DNA of 64,000 bases from Pseudolabrys sp. (GTDB taxonomy: Bacteria > Pseudomonadota > Alphaproteobacteria > Rhizobiales > Xanthobacteraceae): NCBI GenBank assembly GCA_019689975.1, contig JADGGK010000004.1, positions 21,801 through 85,800 on the forward strand. Reading direction: 5' to 3'. A program made the position numbers and the translations under genes. Positions 8,801 to 18,761 of this stretch are shown piece after piece; the first letter of the stretch is position 1, and every line of letters starts with the position of its first letter. The notes under the pieces were generated by a model. The model was not told the origin of the DNA. It saw only the letters and a program-made list of their open reading frames with translations, and made no database searches.

Positions 8801-10697
8801 GACGCCGTTCACGGTGGTCGGCGTCGGAGATATGTCGGGCGACGTGTTCGGCAACGGCATGCTGCGCGAGGAGACCATCAAGCTGGTGGCGGCCTTCGAT
8901 CATCGTGACATATTCATCGATCCCGATCCGGATCCGAAGTTGAGTTTTGCCGAACGCAAACGGCTCTTCTCGCTGCCGCGATCGAGCTGGCAGGACTACG
9001 ACAAGACGCTGATCTCAAGCGGCGGCGGCGTCTATTCGCGCACCTCGAAGGAAATCCGGCTAAGTGCAGAGGCGCAACGGCTGCTCGGCGTGGGCGAGCG
9101 GGTGACGCCCCCGGAGCTGATCAGAGCGATCCTGAAGGCTCCCGTCGATCTGCTTTTTTTCGGCGGCATCGGCACCTATGTCCGGGCGTCGTCGGAATCG
9201 GATGAGGCGGTCGGCGATCGCGCCAATGACGCCGTTCGCGTCACCGGCGCCGAGCTGCGCTGCAAGGTCGTCGGCGAGGGCGCCAATCTTGGGATGACCC
9301 AGCTTGGGCGCATCGAGGCCGCGATGCGAGGCATCCGTCTCAATACCGACGCAATCGACAATTCGGCCGGGGTGAACACCTCGGACATCGAGGTCAATAT
9401 CAAGATAGCGCTGAGCGGTCCGCTGCGGGCCGGCACAATCAGCTTAGAGGCGCGCAATGCGCTGCTTGCGTCGATGCGTGACGAAGTCGCGCGCCTGGTG
9501 CTGCGTAACAACTATCAACAGACGCTAGCGCTTTCGCTCGCGGAGCGGCGCGGCCTCGAGGATTTCGGCTTTCAGCAGCGCTTGATGCAGCTCCTCGAGC
9601 GGCGCGGGGAGCTTGATCGTGCGGTCGAGTTTCTGCCCGATGACATGACGCTCGGTGAACGACGCAAGCGCAACGCGGCGCTGACGCGACCGGAACTCGC
9701 GCTGCTCCTCGCCTACGCCAAGCTGTCGTTATACAACGAACTGCTCGAGTCGCGCGTGCCGGATGATCCCTATCTCGGGCGCGAGCTGGATCGGTATTTT
9801 CCGCGCGAGCTGGTCGAGCGCTTCTCCGCGTCACTGCATGGGCACCGCCTGAGAAGAGAGATCATTGCCACGCAGTTGACCAATTCGATGATCAACCGCG
9901 GCGGTGCCACGCTCATCGTGCGCATGGCGGATCAAACCGGTGCGGAACCCGCGGCCATCGCCGGCGCATTTGCCGCGGTACGTAACAGCTATGATCTGGT
10001 CGAACTCAACAGCGAAATCGACACGCTCGACAACAAGATCTCGGCGAAGACGCAGATCGATCTCTATGCCGCGGTGCAGGATTTGCTACTGGACCGCCTC
10101 GTATGGTTCCTGCGCCACGTCGACCTCCGCCGCGGCTTGGAAAGCATCGTGACCCACTATCGCGACGGGATCGCCGCGGTCGGCGCGAACCTTGATACCG
10201 TGTTGTCGCCGCAGGCGGTCGCGGCGCGCGCCGCACGCGTGGCCGAACTCGCCGGTGCCGGCGTACCCGAGCCATTGGCGAAACGTATCGCCGGGCTACC
10301 GGCCCTGAAAGCCGCATCCGACATCGTGTTGATCGCTGATCGCACCGGCAAGCGGGTGGTCGAGGTCGCCGCGACTTATTTCGCCGCGGACGCCTTCTTC
10401 CAGTTCGAGCGGCTGGCCGGATCCGCTTCGGGCATCGTGGTGTCCGACTATTTCGATCGCCTCGCACTCGACCGGGCGCTCGATTCGATCGGCGATGCGG
10501 CGCGAAGGATAACCGCGGCGATGGTCGGCGACGGCGCGGTCGGTGGCGCGGCGGTCGCGGAATGGGTCAGGCTTCGGCAGGCGGAGGTCGAACGCATCCG
10601 CGCCGCGATCCATGAGATCGTCGCATCGGGGCTTACGCTGTCGAAGCTTTCGGTAGCGGCAAGCCTGCTCGGCGATCTCGCGCGAGAATCGGCCTGA
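5898..10697 (+). CDS. gdhB: NAD-specific glutamate dehydrogenase, large type
   Basis: At 1,599 residues this is the large (about 180 kDa) class of NAD-dependent glutamate dehydrogenase, which oxidatively deaminates glutamate to 2-oxoglutarate and feeds amino-acid carbon into the TCA cycle. The catalytic domain contains ARGGIRWSDRPQDFRTE and VIVPVGAKGGFVPK (about residues 810-850), then the Rossmann part with GVGDMSGDVFGNGML. The N-terminal 700 residues contain the regulatory ACT-like segments (DDMPFLVDSVMGEL). I chose the ATG at 5898 because it follows GAGGTGTC; an ATG at 5850 is in frame. The gene stands alone, divergent from the AhpD-like gene and convergent with purH. The symbol follows Pseudomonas usage. 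Confidence 0.96.
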   Translation: MAAELPRSESQDAAAAVPQATGSKPSRCEAPAQFAELLFGRVVPEDLRRYGAPDLAMLARRAWDFVEQRTPGAPKIRCETVTLEASGARRAVTVVEIVNDDMPFLVDSVMGELAARKLEVWLVAHPVFGVRRHAERLVALDETEAAARESFIHIHLAPVGPDACADLARALAAVLGEVRLAVGDWRPMLDRIEGIVEELTSNPPPLPVEEVAEAIAFLQWLLADNFTFLGCRDYRFDGEKLEPDFDSALGIMRSRELRVLRRGNELLEYTPEILAFLTEPRLLIVAKANVHARVHRRVYMDYIGVKRFDATGRLVGEHRIVGLFTSTAYTRTAHGIPYLRRKIAWVEQRAGFDPHGHSGKALASVLEHFPRDELFQIDEHTLYRFALAILQLGERPRVRVLARADRFDRFVSVMVFVPRDRYDSNVRIKIGDYLARVYNGRVSAFYPYFPEEGPLVRVHFIIGRSGAAVAPVDLETLEREVERLVRTWTDGLAEALNATYPPDRARMLLDRYRTAFSEGFHEAYAPQVAAGDIRTIEGLSAERPLGVDFHHRRMGDLRMVGLKVWSHARPLPLSERVPVLENMGFRVVDERTFHVAVDDPGVWLHDMLLERRDGDAIDLAPLKSRLETAFLMVMRGIAENDGYNALTLAAGLGWRDVALVRALSRFLRQIRVPYSQDYMWTTLVKHSAITADIVALFHARFDPRDEGDRTQKQDAVAARIESALEQVESLDEDRILRRFVNAVRSAVRTNFFQTEDDGTPKAQIAIKFESRKLTDLPLPRPLYEIFVYSPRLEGAHMRFGKVARGGIRWSDRPQDFRTEILGLVKAQQVKNAVIVPVGAKGGFVPKLMPKGAAREVVQAEGVAVYRLFIAALLDLTDNIAPDGTIVPPANVVRHDGDDPYLVVAADKGTATFSDIANAIALERDYWLGDAFASGGSAGYDHKAMGITARGAWESVKRHFREMDINIHATPFTVVGVGDMSGDVFGNGMLREETIKLVAAFDHRDIFIDPDPDPKLSFAERKRLFSLPRSSWQDYDKTLISSGGGVYSRTSKEIRLSAEAQRLLGVGERVTPPELIRAILKAPVDLLFFGGIGTYVRASSESDEAVGDRANDAVRVTGAELRCKVVGEGANLGMTQLGRIEAAMRGIRLNTDAIDNSAGVNTSDIEVNIKIALSGPLRAGTISLEARNALLASMRDEVARLVLRNNYQQTLALSLAERRGLEDFGFQQRLMQLLERRGELDRAVEFLPDDMTLGERRKRNAALTRPELALLLAYAKLSLYNELLESRVPDDPYLGRELDRYFPRELVERFSASLHGHRLRREIIATQLTNSMINRGGATLIVRMADQTGAEPAAIAGAFAAVRNSYDLVELNSEIDTLDNKISAKTQIDLYAAVQDLLLDRLVWFLRHVDLRRGLESIVTHYRDGIAAVGANLDTVLSPQAVAARAARVAELAGAGVPEPLAKRIAGLPALKAASDIVLIADRTGKRVVEVAATYFAADAFFQFERLAGSASGIVVSDYFDRLALDRALDSIGDAARRITAAMVGDGAVGGAAVAEWVRLRQAEVERIRAAIHEIVASGLTLSKLSVAASLLGDLARESA

Positions 10698-10810
10698 GCG
10701 CCACCCGTCCGCGCCGCGGCCGGTGCGGGGAATCGGCAGCGCACCGCGCGTCGGATCTGCCCCGCCCAGGTTCATTCGCGCCGGCCGGCGAGCATATCCC
10801 GCATCATGCG

Positions 10811-12400
10811 CTAATGGCGGAAATGCCTGACGCTGGTGAACACCATGGCGACGTCATGCGCGTCGGCCACCCGGATGACCTCCTCGTCGCGCATCGAGCC
10901 GCCCGGCTGGACGACCGCCGTGGCGCCGGCTTCGATCGCCGCCAGCAAACCGTCGGGGAAGGGGAAAAAGGCGTCGGAAGCGACGACGGCACCCTTGGTC
11001 GGGGACGCCCGCAGCGCCAGCGCTTTCGCCGCATCTTCCGCCTTGCGCGCGGCGATGCGCGCGGCGTCGACACGGCTCATCTGGCCTGCGCCGATGCCCA
11101 CGGTGGCGCCGTTCTTCGCGAACACGATCGCGTTCGACTTCACGTGTTTGGCAATACGGAATGCAAAGCGCAGATCGTCGAGCTCGGTTTCGCTCGGTGC
11201 GCGCCTGGTGACGGTTTTAAATTCCATCTCATCGACGGTGGCATTGTCGCGTGTCTGTACCAGCAGGCCACCGGCGACCGATTTTACCGTTAGCCCGCCT
11301 GCCCGTGGATCGGGCAATCCGCCGGCCAGCAGCAGCCGCAGGTTCTTTTTCGCGCCGACGATCCTGATCGCTTCCTCGCTGGCATCCGGCGCGATGATGA
11401 CCTCCGTGAAGATTTCGGTGATCGCCTTCGCGGCCTCGGCGTCAAGCGTGCGGTTGAGCGCGACGATGCCGCCGAAAGCGGAGGTCGCATCACAGGCGAG
11501 CGCCTTGCGGTAGGCTTCGAGCAGGCTTGCGCCTTCGGCGGCGCCGCACGGATTGGCGTGCTTGACGATGACGCAAGCCGCGGTGCGTTGCGGATCGAAC
11601 TCGGCAACGCACTCGTAGGCCGCGTCGGTATCGTTGATATTGTTGTAGGACAGTTCCTTGCCCTGGACCTGCCGGGCGGTTGCGACGCCGAAGCGCCTTC
11701 GCGCCGTGCGGTAGAAGGCCGCGCGCTGATGCGGGTTCTCGCCGTAGCGCAAAGGCTGGATGAGCCGCCCTCCGAACGCCTGGTAATCCGGCGGCTGTTC
11801 GCGGCAAGTCGCGGCGAGCCAGTCGGCGATCGCGGCGTCATAGACCGCCGTCCGCGCGAAGGCCTTGGCCGCCAACATCCGGCGTAGTTCGAGCGAGACC
11901 ATGCCGCCGTTCTGCGCCATTTCACCGATAACCTTGTCGTAATCGGAGGGTTCGACCAACACGGTCACATCGGCATGATTCTTCGCCGCCGCGCGGATCA
12001 TGGCCGGGCCGCCGATGTCGATGTTCTCGATGCATTCGGCAAAGGCGGCGCCACTGTCGAGCGTCGCCTCGAAAGGGTAGAGACTGACCACCAGGAGATC
12101 GATCGGCTTGATCTCGTGTCGCTGCAGCGTCGCCGCGTGTTCCGGGTTACCGCGCACGGCGAGCAGGCCGCCGTGCACCTTCGGATGCAAAGTCTTGACG
12201 CGGCCGTCCAGGATCTCGGGAAATCCGGTCAGGTCCGACACATCCACCACCGGAAGTCCCGAATCCTTGAGTGTCCGGGCGGTGCCGCCGGTCGAGATCA
12301 GTTCGACGCCGTAGGTTGCCAGTGTCCGCGCGAGATCGACGAGACCGCTCTTGTCGGACACCGACAGCAGCGCTCGGGTGATGCGACGCGGCTCGCTCAT
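10811..12400 (-). CDS. purH: Bifunctional AICAR transformylase / IMP cyclohydrolase
   Basis: This 529-residue enzyme carries out the last two steps of purine synthesis, formylation of AICAR and ring closure to IMP. The N-terminal IMP cyclohydrolase (MGS-like) domain includes [35 protein letters not shown] and [17 protein letters not shown]. The C-terminal transformylase domain has [26 protein letters not shown] and [11 protein letters not shown], and ends in the usual FTSVRHFRH. Length is normal. The purH-heparinase-rsmB order on one strand is familiar in Rhizobiales, but a repeat-bearing 335-base gap separates purH from the heparinase gene, so separate promoters are likely. Confidence 0.98.
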   Translation of the reverse strand: MSEPRRITRALLSVSDKSGLVDLARTLATYGVELISTGGTARTLKDSGLPVVDVSDLTGFPEILDGRVKTLHPKVHGGLLAVRGNPEHAATLQRHEIKPIDLLVVSLYPFEATLDSGAAFAECIENIDIGGPAMIRAAAKNHADVTVLVEPSDYDKVIGEMAQNGGMVSLELRRMLAAKAFARTAVYDAAIADWLAATCREQPPDYQAFGGRLIQPLRYGENPHQRAAFYRTARRRFGVATARQVQGKELSYNNINDTDAAYECVAEFDPQRTAACVIVKHANPCGAAEGASLLEAYRKALACDATSAFGGIVALNRTLDAEAAKAITEIFTEVIIAPDASEEAIRIVGAKKNLRLLLAGGLPDPRAGGLTVKSVAGGLLVQTRDNATVDEMEFKTVTRRAPSETELDDLRFAFRIAKHVKSNAIVFAKNGATVGIGAGQMSRVDAARIAARKAEDAAKALALRASPTKGAVVASDAFFPFPDGLLAAIEAGATAVVQPGGSMRDEEVIRVADAHDVAMVFTSVRHFRH

Positions 12401-12735
12401 GATGAGACAAGGGTTAGGGCGGATTTCGGCGATATTGACCCGTCATTGCGACCGCAGCGAAGCAATCCGGAATTGAACGTGCCGACGTCCCGATTGCTGC
12501 GTCGCTCCCCGCGGAGCTCCTCGCAATGACGGAGCCGATCCAATCCGATCGCAACCTGCTCTAGCACATGCGACGGGGGCAAGTGTACCGGGCGCGGCGC
12601 CGGCGCTTACGGCATCCACAAGCCGCACCATGACCGCCCGCTCCGACCGCAGCGGCGTGGGATGTCCGGGGTCTTCGTGCCGCATGCACGGCGCCTGAGG
12701 CCGGCGCCCGGAATCCAGGGTTCATGTTCTTGCTT
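12401..12735. other. Intergenic region with a REP-like element
   Basis: No credible gene in 335 bases between heparinase and purH. It contains the palindromic repeat listed separately at 12441-12531. The purH promoter should lie here (leftward), but I see no convincing -35/-10 pair. Confidence 0.6.
12441..12531. repeat. REP-like palindromic repeat, copy 1 (complete)
   Basis: The ends are an 11-base perfect inverted repeat, CGTCATTGCGA (12441-12451) and TCGCAATGACG (12521-12531). Inside, AGCGAAGCAATC pairs imperfectly with GATTGCTGCGTCGCT. Related copies are at about 47019-47113 and, degenerate, at 26883-26931. Sequences of this type (CGTCATTGCGAG...GCGAAGCAATCC) are widespread intergenic repeats in Rhizobiales. 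Confidence 0.8.
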
Positions 12736-14505
12736 CTATAGCGGCAGCTCCGGTTCCTCCGCACGGCCCCCGCGCGGAGCGGAGGGGACCGGCGGGGAAT
12801 GGCGGAAGCACCACTGCACCCGCGATCGGGCCCGGGCGCGGTCGTAGATGACGATCTGCACCGCGCGGCGCGGCCCCTCCGCGCTTGCCAGGAACACGCT
12901 TTCCTCGATCTCCACCGCTTGCGCCGTCGTGTCGAATGTCCACAGTTCCTTGTCCGGCAGCAGCAACAGCGCGCCATGGCCGTCCGACAGGCGATTGGCC
13001 TTTACCGCCGGGTGCAGATGAAAACGGATGGCATATTCGTCCGGCGCCCAAGCCGGCAGCCTGTCGCCCGTCGCCGGGCGGAAACTGTCTTCCCCGTCGA
13101 GCCGAGAACCGTCCGGCGAGAGCCTTACGGCGCGGCTGTGAACGATTCCGAATTCGCGTGCGTAACCGTCCTGGGAGGCGCGCAGCCACTCGCCGTCTTG
13201 CGTGCCGCGCTCGACCGTCACTCGACGTGGACCAGAAATGATCGGCACGCCGAACAACAACCTGCGCAGCGCGGGTGCCTCGAAAAAACGGCACGAGGAC
13301 CTGTCATTGAAGACGACGGTCGAATGCGCCGTGGTTGCTCGCGCGACCTGTCGCCAATTTTCCTTGTTGACCGCGGGCACGCCGCAATTGACCACGATTC
13401 GGTTCTGCCGCCACGACAGTTCGAACGACAGACATCCGGCATGCGCTTCCTGACTCAGCGCCATTGGCGGCGGGCGACCGGTGTCCATGATGAGCGTGCC
13501 TTCGCCCGCATCGATGCGCTGGTAGCCGACATGCGGCGCATTGGCCACCGGGCTGCCGCGCGCGTCGTCATAGGCAAGAACGGTCGCCAGCAGGTCGACC
13601 GGCGTCGGGCCCATGCCGTTGAATGCGGCGAAATTGCCGTCGCCGTGCCGGAAGAAACGCAGCATCGGCATGATGCGATCGATCGCGTTGTTGACGGCCG
13701 GCGGGGGTTGCAGATGGCGGGCGGCGAAAAGTTGTCGCAGCGGCAATAGATCCGCGAGCACTTCGATCAGCGTCCCGGGATTACGGCTGACATGTCCGCC
13801 GTCCGGCAGAATCTGGCGACGCAGTTCTTCGACGAGCAGGCGGACGCTGCCGCGCAGCTGGCTCGATTGGCCCTCGAGACAGAGCGACGCGCAGGTCAGC
13901 GCCATGACCGCCTGCAAACGCGGCAGGCCGTCGCGCGTGTCTTTCACGCCGTGTCGCAGGTAGCGTATCTGTCGCGACAAGCTGCGTATGAAACGGCGAT
14001 AGAAGCGCGTGTCGGCGTCCTGCAGCACGAACGGCGCTTGATTGAGCCAACACAGAATGCGGCGCGACAGGATATCATTGCGCCAGCCCAAGGGATGCCA
14101 ACGACCTTGAAGGCTGATCCATTCGTCGATCAGGGAACGCGCATTGGCGCGCGTGATGGCCGAGTCGGCCGCGCGCAGATGACGCAACCATGTAAAAGAC
14201 AGCAGCGTCTCCGCCCACTCGTCCGAGGGAGGCGTCACCTCGAACGGCGAACGGCGGTCGCAGACGACAACCTTGCCGGCAAAGGCAAAACGACCTGAAT
14301 AGATCTCGCTTGCCCGGGTCGCGTCGGCGGTGCGCAGGTCCTGCGGCGCAATGACGAGACGGTCGGTCTTTGCCGCGACGAAGCGCCAACGGATCAACGG
14401 ATGAGCATTGATGCGGCCGAACAGGCTCCGGAACATGCGGCGCCCGATAAGCACGGAGAGGCTCAATCGCTCCGCGAGCGAAACCCGCATCATGGACGAG
14501 GTCAT
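12736..14505 (-). CDS. Heparinase II/III family protein
   Basis: A 589-residue protein with an alpha-helical first half (about residues 60-310, including NDILSRRILCWLNQAPFVLQ and LPDGGHVSRNPGTLIEVLAD) and a beta-rich C-terminal heparinase II/III-like domain containing FNGMGPTPVDLLATVLAYDD, HAGCLSFELSW and ATTAHSTVVFND. The family contains polysaccharide lyases acting on uronic acid polymers; rhizobial members near rsmB are uncharacterised and lack an obvious signal peptide, so the substrate is open. The start is uncertain: ATGs at 14505, 14493 and 14490 are in frame, and 14505 keeps an 80-base gap to rsmB. The open frame reaching 15006 runs antisense-like through rsmB and is not coding. Confidence 0.88.
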   Translation of the reverse strand: MTSSMMRVSLAERLSLSVLIGRRMFRSLFGRINAHPLIRWRFVAAKTDRLVIAPQDLRTADATRASEIYSGRFAFAGKVVVCDRRSPFEVTPPSDEWAETLLSFTWLRHLRAADSAITRANARSLIDEWISLQGRWHPLGWRNDILSRRILCWLNQAPFVLQDADTRFYRRFIRSLSRQIRYLRHGVKDTRDGLPRLQAVMALTCASLCLEGQSSQLRGSVRLLVEELRRQILPDGGHVSRNPGTLIEVLADLLPLRQLFAARHLQPPPAVNNAIDRIMPMLRFFRHGDGNFAAFNGMGPTPVDLLATVLAYDDARGSPVANAPHVGYQRIDAGEGTLIMDTGRPPPMALSQEAHAGCLSFELSWRQNRIVVNCGVPAVNKENWRQVARATTAHSTVVFNDRSSCRFFEAPALRRLLFGVPIISGPRRVTVERGTQDGEWLRASQDGYAREFGIVHSRAVRLSPDGSRLDGEDSFRPATGDRLPAWAPDEYAIRFHLHPAVKANRLSDGHGALLLLPDKELWTFDTTAQAVEIEESVFLASAEGPRRAVQIVIYDRARARSRVQWCFRHSPPVPSAPRGGRAEEPELPL

Positions 14506-14585
14506 CCCCTGGGCCGCGATCGTCGCACGAATCGCACGATAGCGAAGGGGTGCCGCGCGGCCAATACGCGATTTCCTTTTGTCGA

Positions 14586-15926
14586 TTAGGCCGATTTCCG
14601 CGCGAGTCGGGCGGCGTAGAACCCGTCGAGCCCAGACCACTGCGGCTCCGGATCGGGAAAGTGAAACGGCAGGGTACGCAGATCGCCTGCGGCAGTCACA
14701 AATTCGCTGCAACCGCACACATCCGCCGCCGTGACGGGGATTCGCTCGAAGCGGTCGTCGCGCGACAGCAGCGCGTCGATCTGCCGCTCGCCTTCTTCCG
14801 GCTCGAGCGAGCAGACACAATAGACGATGCGGCCGCCGGGTTTGATCAGACCCGCTGCCCGCGCGAGCAGTCGTTGCTGCAGCGCGGTCAATGCCTCGAG
14901 GTCGACCTCCGACTTGAGCCACGGCACGTCGGGATGGCGGCGGATGGTGCCGGTCGCGGAACACGGCGCATCGAGCAGCACCGCGTCGAACGGACCTCCC
15001 TGCCATTCGGTGACGTCGGCAACGGCGATCTCGGCGGCGAGATTGAGTCGTGCCAGGTTTTCACGCAGTCTTGCCACGCGTGCCGGCGCGCGATCGACCG
15101 CCGTCACATGCGCCCCGGCGAGCGCAAGTTGCGCCGTCTTGCCGCCGGGGGCGGCACAAAGATCCGCCACCATGAGCCCGCGGACGTCGCCCAAAAGGCG
15201 CGCGGGGAGCGCGGCGGCGGCATCCTGCACCCACCAAGCGCCCTCGGCGAAGCCCGGCATCAGCGTGATCGCGCCATGCGCCAGCATGCGCACGCTGCCG
15301 GTGGGTAACACGCGGCCGCGCAGGCGCTCGGCCCATCCCGGGGCATCGCGTTTGACGGTAAGATCGAGCGCCGGCTCGTGCCCGTTGGCGGCGGCGATCA
15401 GCCGCGCGGTTTCCTCGCCGTAAAAGGCCGTCCAGCGTCGGCGCAACCAATCGGGAATGTCGCGGTCGGGTTCGGTGGCGGCGAGCGACTCGCGGTTCCG
15501 TGCCACCCGCCGCAGGACGGCATTGACGAGCCCCGCGTAGCGGGCCGCACGCTTGTCGCCCTGCGCCAGGCGCACCGCCAGGTCGACCGCCGCGTGATCG
15601 GGTACGTCGAGCCAAAGGATCTGCGCCGCGCCGACCAGCAGCACGGTCTCGACGCGCGGGGCGTCGGCAGGAAAGCCGTGGTCCAGGAAAGCACCCAGTC
15701 GGTGGCGCAGCGTGCCGAGCCGGCGCAGCACCGTCGCAACCAACCTGCGCGTCAAGGCACGGTCGCGCTCGGTGAGCGCGGCGAGACCCGGATGTGCGGC
15801 CCTGCCGGAGAGTTGCTCGTCGAGCGGAACGCGCCGACGCAGCACGCCGTCGAGAATGTCGACGGCGATTCGACGGGCCGCGAGGCCCGGGGTGTCGTTC
15901 TGAGTGAAGCTGTGCGTGCGCGCCAT
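14586..15926 (-). CDS. rsmB: 16S rRNA (cytosine-C5)-methyltransferase
   Basis: The 446-residue protein has the NusB-like RNA-binding domain (about residues 10-140: ARRIAVDILDGVLRR, LTRRLVATVLRRLGTLRHRL) followed by the SAM-dependent methyltransferase domain. Motifs visible are DLCAAPGGKTAQLA (SAM site), LLDAPCSATGTIRRHPDVPW with the first active cysteine, and YCVCSLEPEEGE with the catalytic cysteine. RsmB methylates C967 (E. coli numbering) of 16S rRNA. I chose the ATG at 15926 (MARTHSF); an earlier in-frame start at 15992 adds 22 residues without similarity. The heparinase gene follows on the same strand. Confidence 0.94.
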   Translation of the reverse strand: MARTHSFTQNDTPGLAARRIAVDILDGVLRRRVPLDEQLSGRAAHPGLAALTERDRALTRRLVATVLRRLGTLRHRLGAFLDHGFPADAPRVETVLLVGAAQILWLDVPDHAAVDLAVRLAQGDKRAARYAGLVNAVLRRVARNRESLAATEPDRDIPDWLRRRWTAFYGEETARLIAAANGHEPALDLTVKRDAPGWAERLRGRVLPTGSVRMLAHGAITLMPGFAEGAWWVQDAAAALPARLLGDVRGLMVADLCAAPGGKTAQLALAGAHVTAVDRAPARVARLRENLARLNLAAEIAVADVTEWQGGPFDAVLLDAPCSATGTIRRHPDVPWLKSEVDLEALTALQQRLLARAAGLIKPGGRIVYCVCSLEPEEGERQIDALLSRDDRFERIPVTAADVCGCSEFVTAAGDLRTLPFHFPDPEPQWSGLDGFYAARLARKSA

Positions 15927-16025
15927 CAGCGCATCTTGGCCGGCGATTGTGTCACGACGGCCAGAATCACGCAAAGAGCGGCAGGACTTCAACAGCTTTG
16001 ATGCGAGGCATGCCCAACCGCCTCG

Positions 16026-16541
16026 CTATTCGACGCTCACCGGCGTACCGACCGAGACCAGCGAATAGAGCGTCAGGATGTCGCGGTTCAGCATGCGAAT
16101 GCAGCCGTGTGAGACGAAACGTCCGACGGACGAGGGTTGATTCGTCCCATGGATGGCGTACTCGCCGCCGCGCAGCGTGAGGGCGGCGGCGCCCATCGGA
16201 TTGTTCGGCGCGCCGCCCGGAATGAGGTCCGGGAGCCGCGGCGATTCGGCTCGGATCATCGGCGGCGGGCTCCACGCCGGTTTGATGTATTTGCCTTCGA
16301 TTTTTGCACGCCCGTGCCATTGCATGCCGACGCGGCCGACCCCGACGGGAAATTGCAGCGCATGTTTTTCGTCGACCACATAATAGAGGCGACGCTCCTG
16401 CGTCCTCACCACGATGGTGCCGGCCGGATAACCGGAAAAGGACACGATCTCGCGCCCGATCGCCTGCGCCGCGGCCGCCAGAAATGCAAAGCCGAGCACG
16501 ATCGCGACGAACAGCGCCGTGCGCTTGAGCACCATTGTCAT
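16026..16541 (-). CDS. L,D-transpeptidase (YkuD domain), periplasmic
   Basis: The 171-residue protein has a signal peptide (LKRTALFVAIVLGFAFLAAA, cleaved near AQA) and a YkuD catalytic domain ending in YAIHGTNQPSSVGRFVSHGC then IRM; the nucleophile is about Cys147. Such enzymes form 3-3 peptidoglycan cross-links or attach proteins to peptidoglycan; proteins of this short type are numerous in alphaproteobacteria. The start is ambiguous: ATGs at 16541 and 16535 are close together and 16568 is also in frame; 16541 gives the most normal signal sequence. It sits about 100 bases past the rsmB start and is probably transcribed alone. Confidence 0.93.
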   Translation of the reverse strand: MTMVLKRTALFVAIVLGFAFLAAAAQAIGREIVSFSGYPAGTIVVRTQERRLYYVVDEKHALQFPVGVGRVGMQWHGRAKIEGKYIKPAWSPPPMIRAESPRLPDLIPGGAPNNPMGAAALTLRGGEYAIHGTNQPSSVGRFVSHGCIRMLNRDILTLYSLVSVGTPVSVE

Positions 16542-16686
16542 TGCAGGCAATCCCGTCCTCGCGCGCATGTATAATGCGCGTGTCGGTAGGTGCTCGCGAA
16601 ACCTGAGATTTTCGTAAACAATGAATTAAGTCGTCGCGGCCGGCCGCCAGGTCGGCCGCGCGCGGATCTCGCGCCGTTGCGGGAGC

Positions 16687-18642
16687 TTACGCTCCAGCCT
16701 TGACGGCTTTCTTGTTCTGTCGGTTCTTCACCAGATCGTCCACCACCGCCGGATCGGCGAGCGTCGACGTGTCGCCGAGATTGCCGAAATCGTCCTCGGC
16801 GATCTTGCGCAGGATTCTCCGCATGATCTTGCCCGAACGCGTTTTCGGCAGACCGGGCGCGAATTGGATCAGGTCGGGCGTAGCGATGGGCCCGATTTCC
16901 TTGCGCACCCAATCCACGAGTTCCTTGCGCAGGTCTTCGCTCGGCCGCTCGCCCGCCATCAGCGTGACGTAGGCATAGATGCCCTGGCCTTTGATGTCGT
17001 GCGGATAGCCGACGACGGCCGCCTCGGACACCTTGGGGTGCGCCACCAGGGCGCTCTCGATCTCGGCCGTGCCGAGCCGATGCCCGGCGACATTGATGAC
17101 GTCGTCGACCCGGCCGGTGATCCAGTAATAGCCGTCGCCGTCACGACGGCAGCCGTCGGCGGTGAAATATTTCCCCGGATAAGTCTTGAAATAGGTGTCG
17201 ACGAACCGCTGGTGGTCGCCGTAGACCGTGCGCATCATTCCCGGCCACGGCTCGGCCATGACGAGGTTGCCCTGCGCCGGACCCTCCATCACCTTGCCGT
17301 CGGCGTCGACGATCTGCGGCACGATGCCGAAGAACGGCCGCGTTGCCGAGCCGGGTTTGAGCCGGGTTGCGCCCGGCAGCGGCGTAATCATGATGCCGCC
17401 AGTCTCGGTTTGCCACCACGTGTCGACGATCGGACAACGGCCGTCGCCGACGACGTGGTAGTACCATTCCCATGCTTCGGGGTTGATCGGCTCGCCCACG
17501 GTTCCGAGCAGGCGCAGCGACGCGCGCGACGTCTTCTTGACCGGCGCGTCGCCCGCCTGCATCAGCGCGCGGATCGCGGTGGGCGCGGTATAGACGATAT
17601 TGATCTTGTGCTTGTCGACGATTTCCCAGAAACGCGACACCGACGGATAATTGGGAACGCCCTCGAACATCGTGGTGATCGCGCCGTTGCACAGCGGGCC
17701 GTAGACGATATAGCTGTGTCCCGTGACCCAGCCGACGTCGGCCGTGCACCAGTAGATGTCGCCGTCGTGGTAGTCGAAGACATATTGGTGCGTCATCGAC
17801 ACGTAAACGAGATAGCCGGCCGTGGTATGCAGACAGCCCTTGGGTTTGCCGGTCGATCCTGACGTATAGAGGATGAAAAGCGGATCCTCAGCGCCCATTT
17901 CCTCGCATGGACAATCGGCGGACACGGTCTTGGCGACTGCGTCGTAATAGACGTCGCGCCCTGCCTTCATGTTCACCGGCGCGCCGGTACGGCGTACGAC
18001 GATTATGGTGCGCACGCCGCCCGCCTTGTCACAGGCCGCGTCGGCATTCTCCTTGAGCGGCACCTTGCGGCCGCCGCGGATTCCCTCGTCGGCGGTGACG
18101 ACGATGTCCGATTTGCAGTCCTGAATGCGTCCGGCAAGCGATTCGGGCGAAAAGCCGCCGAACACGACCGAATGGATGGCGCCGATGCGGGAACAGGCGA
18201 GCATGGCGATCGCCGCTTCCGGAATCATCGGCATGTAGATCGTGACGCGGTCGCCTTTCTTGACGCCGCACGCCTTGAGCACGTTGGCGAAACGACAGAC
18301 CTCGGCGTGTAGCTGCCTGAAGGTGAGCTTCCTGTCTTCCTTCGGATCGTCGCCTTCCCACAGGATGGCGGTCTGGTCGCCGCGTTGGGCAAGATGGCGA
18401 TCAACGCAGTTGTAGCATGCGTTCAAAGTGCCGTCTTCAAACCATTTGATCGAAACGTTGCCGGCAAAGGAGGCATTCTTCACCTTGGTGAACGGCTTGA
18501 TCCAGTCGATGCGCTTGGCATGCTCGGCCCAGAATCCTTCCGGATCCTTGATCGAGCGCGCATACATATCCTCGTACTTGGCGTTGTCGACAAACGCGCG
18601 TCGTCGCCATTCGGCCGGGACATCGTAGATTTTCTCGGGCAT
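16687..18642 (-). CDS. acs: Acetyl-CoA synthetase (AMP-forming)
   Basis: This 651-residue ligase converts acetate, ATP and CoA to acetyl-CoA through acetyl-AMP. Visible motifs are the P-loop-like [11 protein letters not shown], the adenylate-binding [25 protein letters not shown], and the C-terminal [11 protein letters not shown], whose lysine is the acetylation-controlled catalytic residue in this family. The ATG at 18642 is preceded by GGGGAGG with 8 bases spacing, deciding it over the adjacent TTG at 18645. It is the last gene of a leftward series (tsaD, gpsA, EVE, DUF1761, acs) but probably has its own promoter. Confidence 0.98.
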   Translation of the reverse strand: MPEKIYDVPAEWRRRAFVDNAKYEDMYARSIKDPEGFWAEHAKRIDWIKPFTKVKNASFAGNVSIKWFEDGTLNACYNCVDRHLAQRGDQTAILWEGDDPKEDRKLTFRQLHAEVCRFANVLKACGVKKGDRVTIYMPMIPEAAIAMLACSRIGAIHSVVFGGFSPESLAGRIQDCKSDIVVTADEGIRGGRKVPLKENADAACDKAGGVRTIIVVRRTGAPVNMKAGRDVYYDAVAKTVSADCPCEEMGAEDPLFILYTSGSTGKPKGCLHTTAGYLVYVSMTHQYVFDYHDGDIYWCTADVGWVTGHSYIVYGPLCNGAITTMFEGVPNYPSVSRFWEIVDKHKINIVYTAPTAIRALMQAGDAPVKKTSRASLRLLGTVGEPINPEAWEWYYHVVGDGRCPIVDTWWQTETGGIMITPLPGATRLKPGSATRPFFGIVPQIVDADGKVMEGPAQGNLVMAEPWPGMMRTVYGDHQRFVDTYFKTYPGKYFTADGCRRDGDGYYWITGRVDDVINVAGHRLGTAEIESALVAHPKVSEAAVVGYPHDIKGQGIYAYVTLMAGERPSEDLRKELVDWVRKEIGPIATPDLIQFAPGLPKTRSGKIMRRILRKIAEDDFGNLGDTSTLADPAVVDDLVKNRQNKKAVKAGA

Positions 18643-18701
18643 CAATTTTTCCTCCCCGCCCTGCCGGCGTCGCCGGGGGCGATCAGCAATAATCTCAGCC
18701 T

Positions 18702-18731
18702 ATTATGCGATGACGCTTGCGCCGCCCACAA
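18702..18731 (-). promoter_or_regulatory. Possible acs promoter
   Basis: On the minus strand TTGTGG (18731-18726) and CATAAT (18707-18702) are 18 bases apart, about 60 bases upstream of the acs start. The -10 matches consensus at five of six positions; the -35 is weak. Confidence 0.3.
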
Positions 18732-18761
18732 GGCACGGAATGTCCCACTTTTGTCGGGGAT

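Noticed and set aside
16612..16660. GC-rich inverted repeat (GCGGCCG/CGGCCGC) downstream of acs, considered as a terminator
   Set aside because: No T-run follows on the minus strand, and the stem encloses a long loop; it may be chance in GC-rich sequence.
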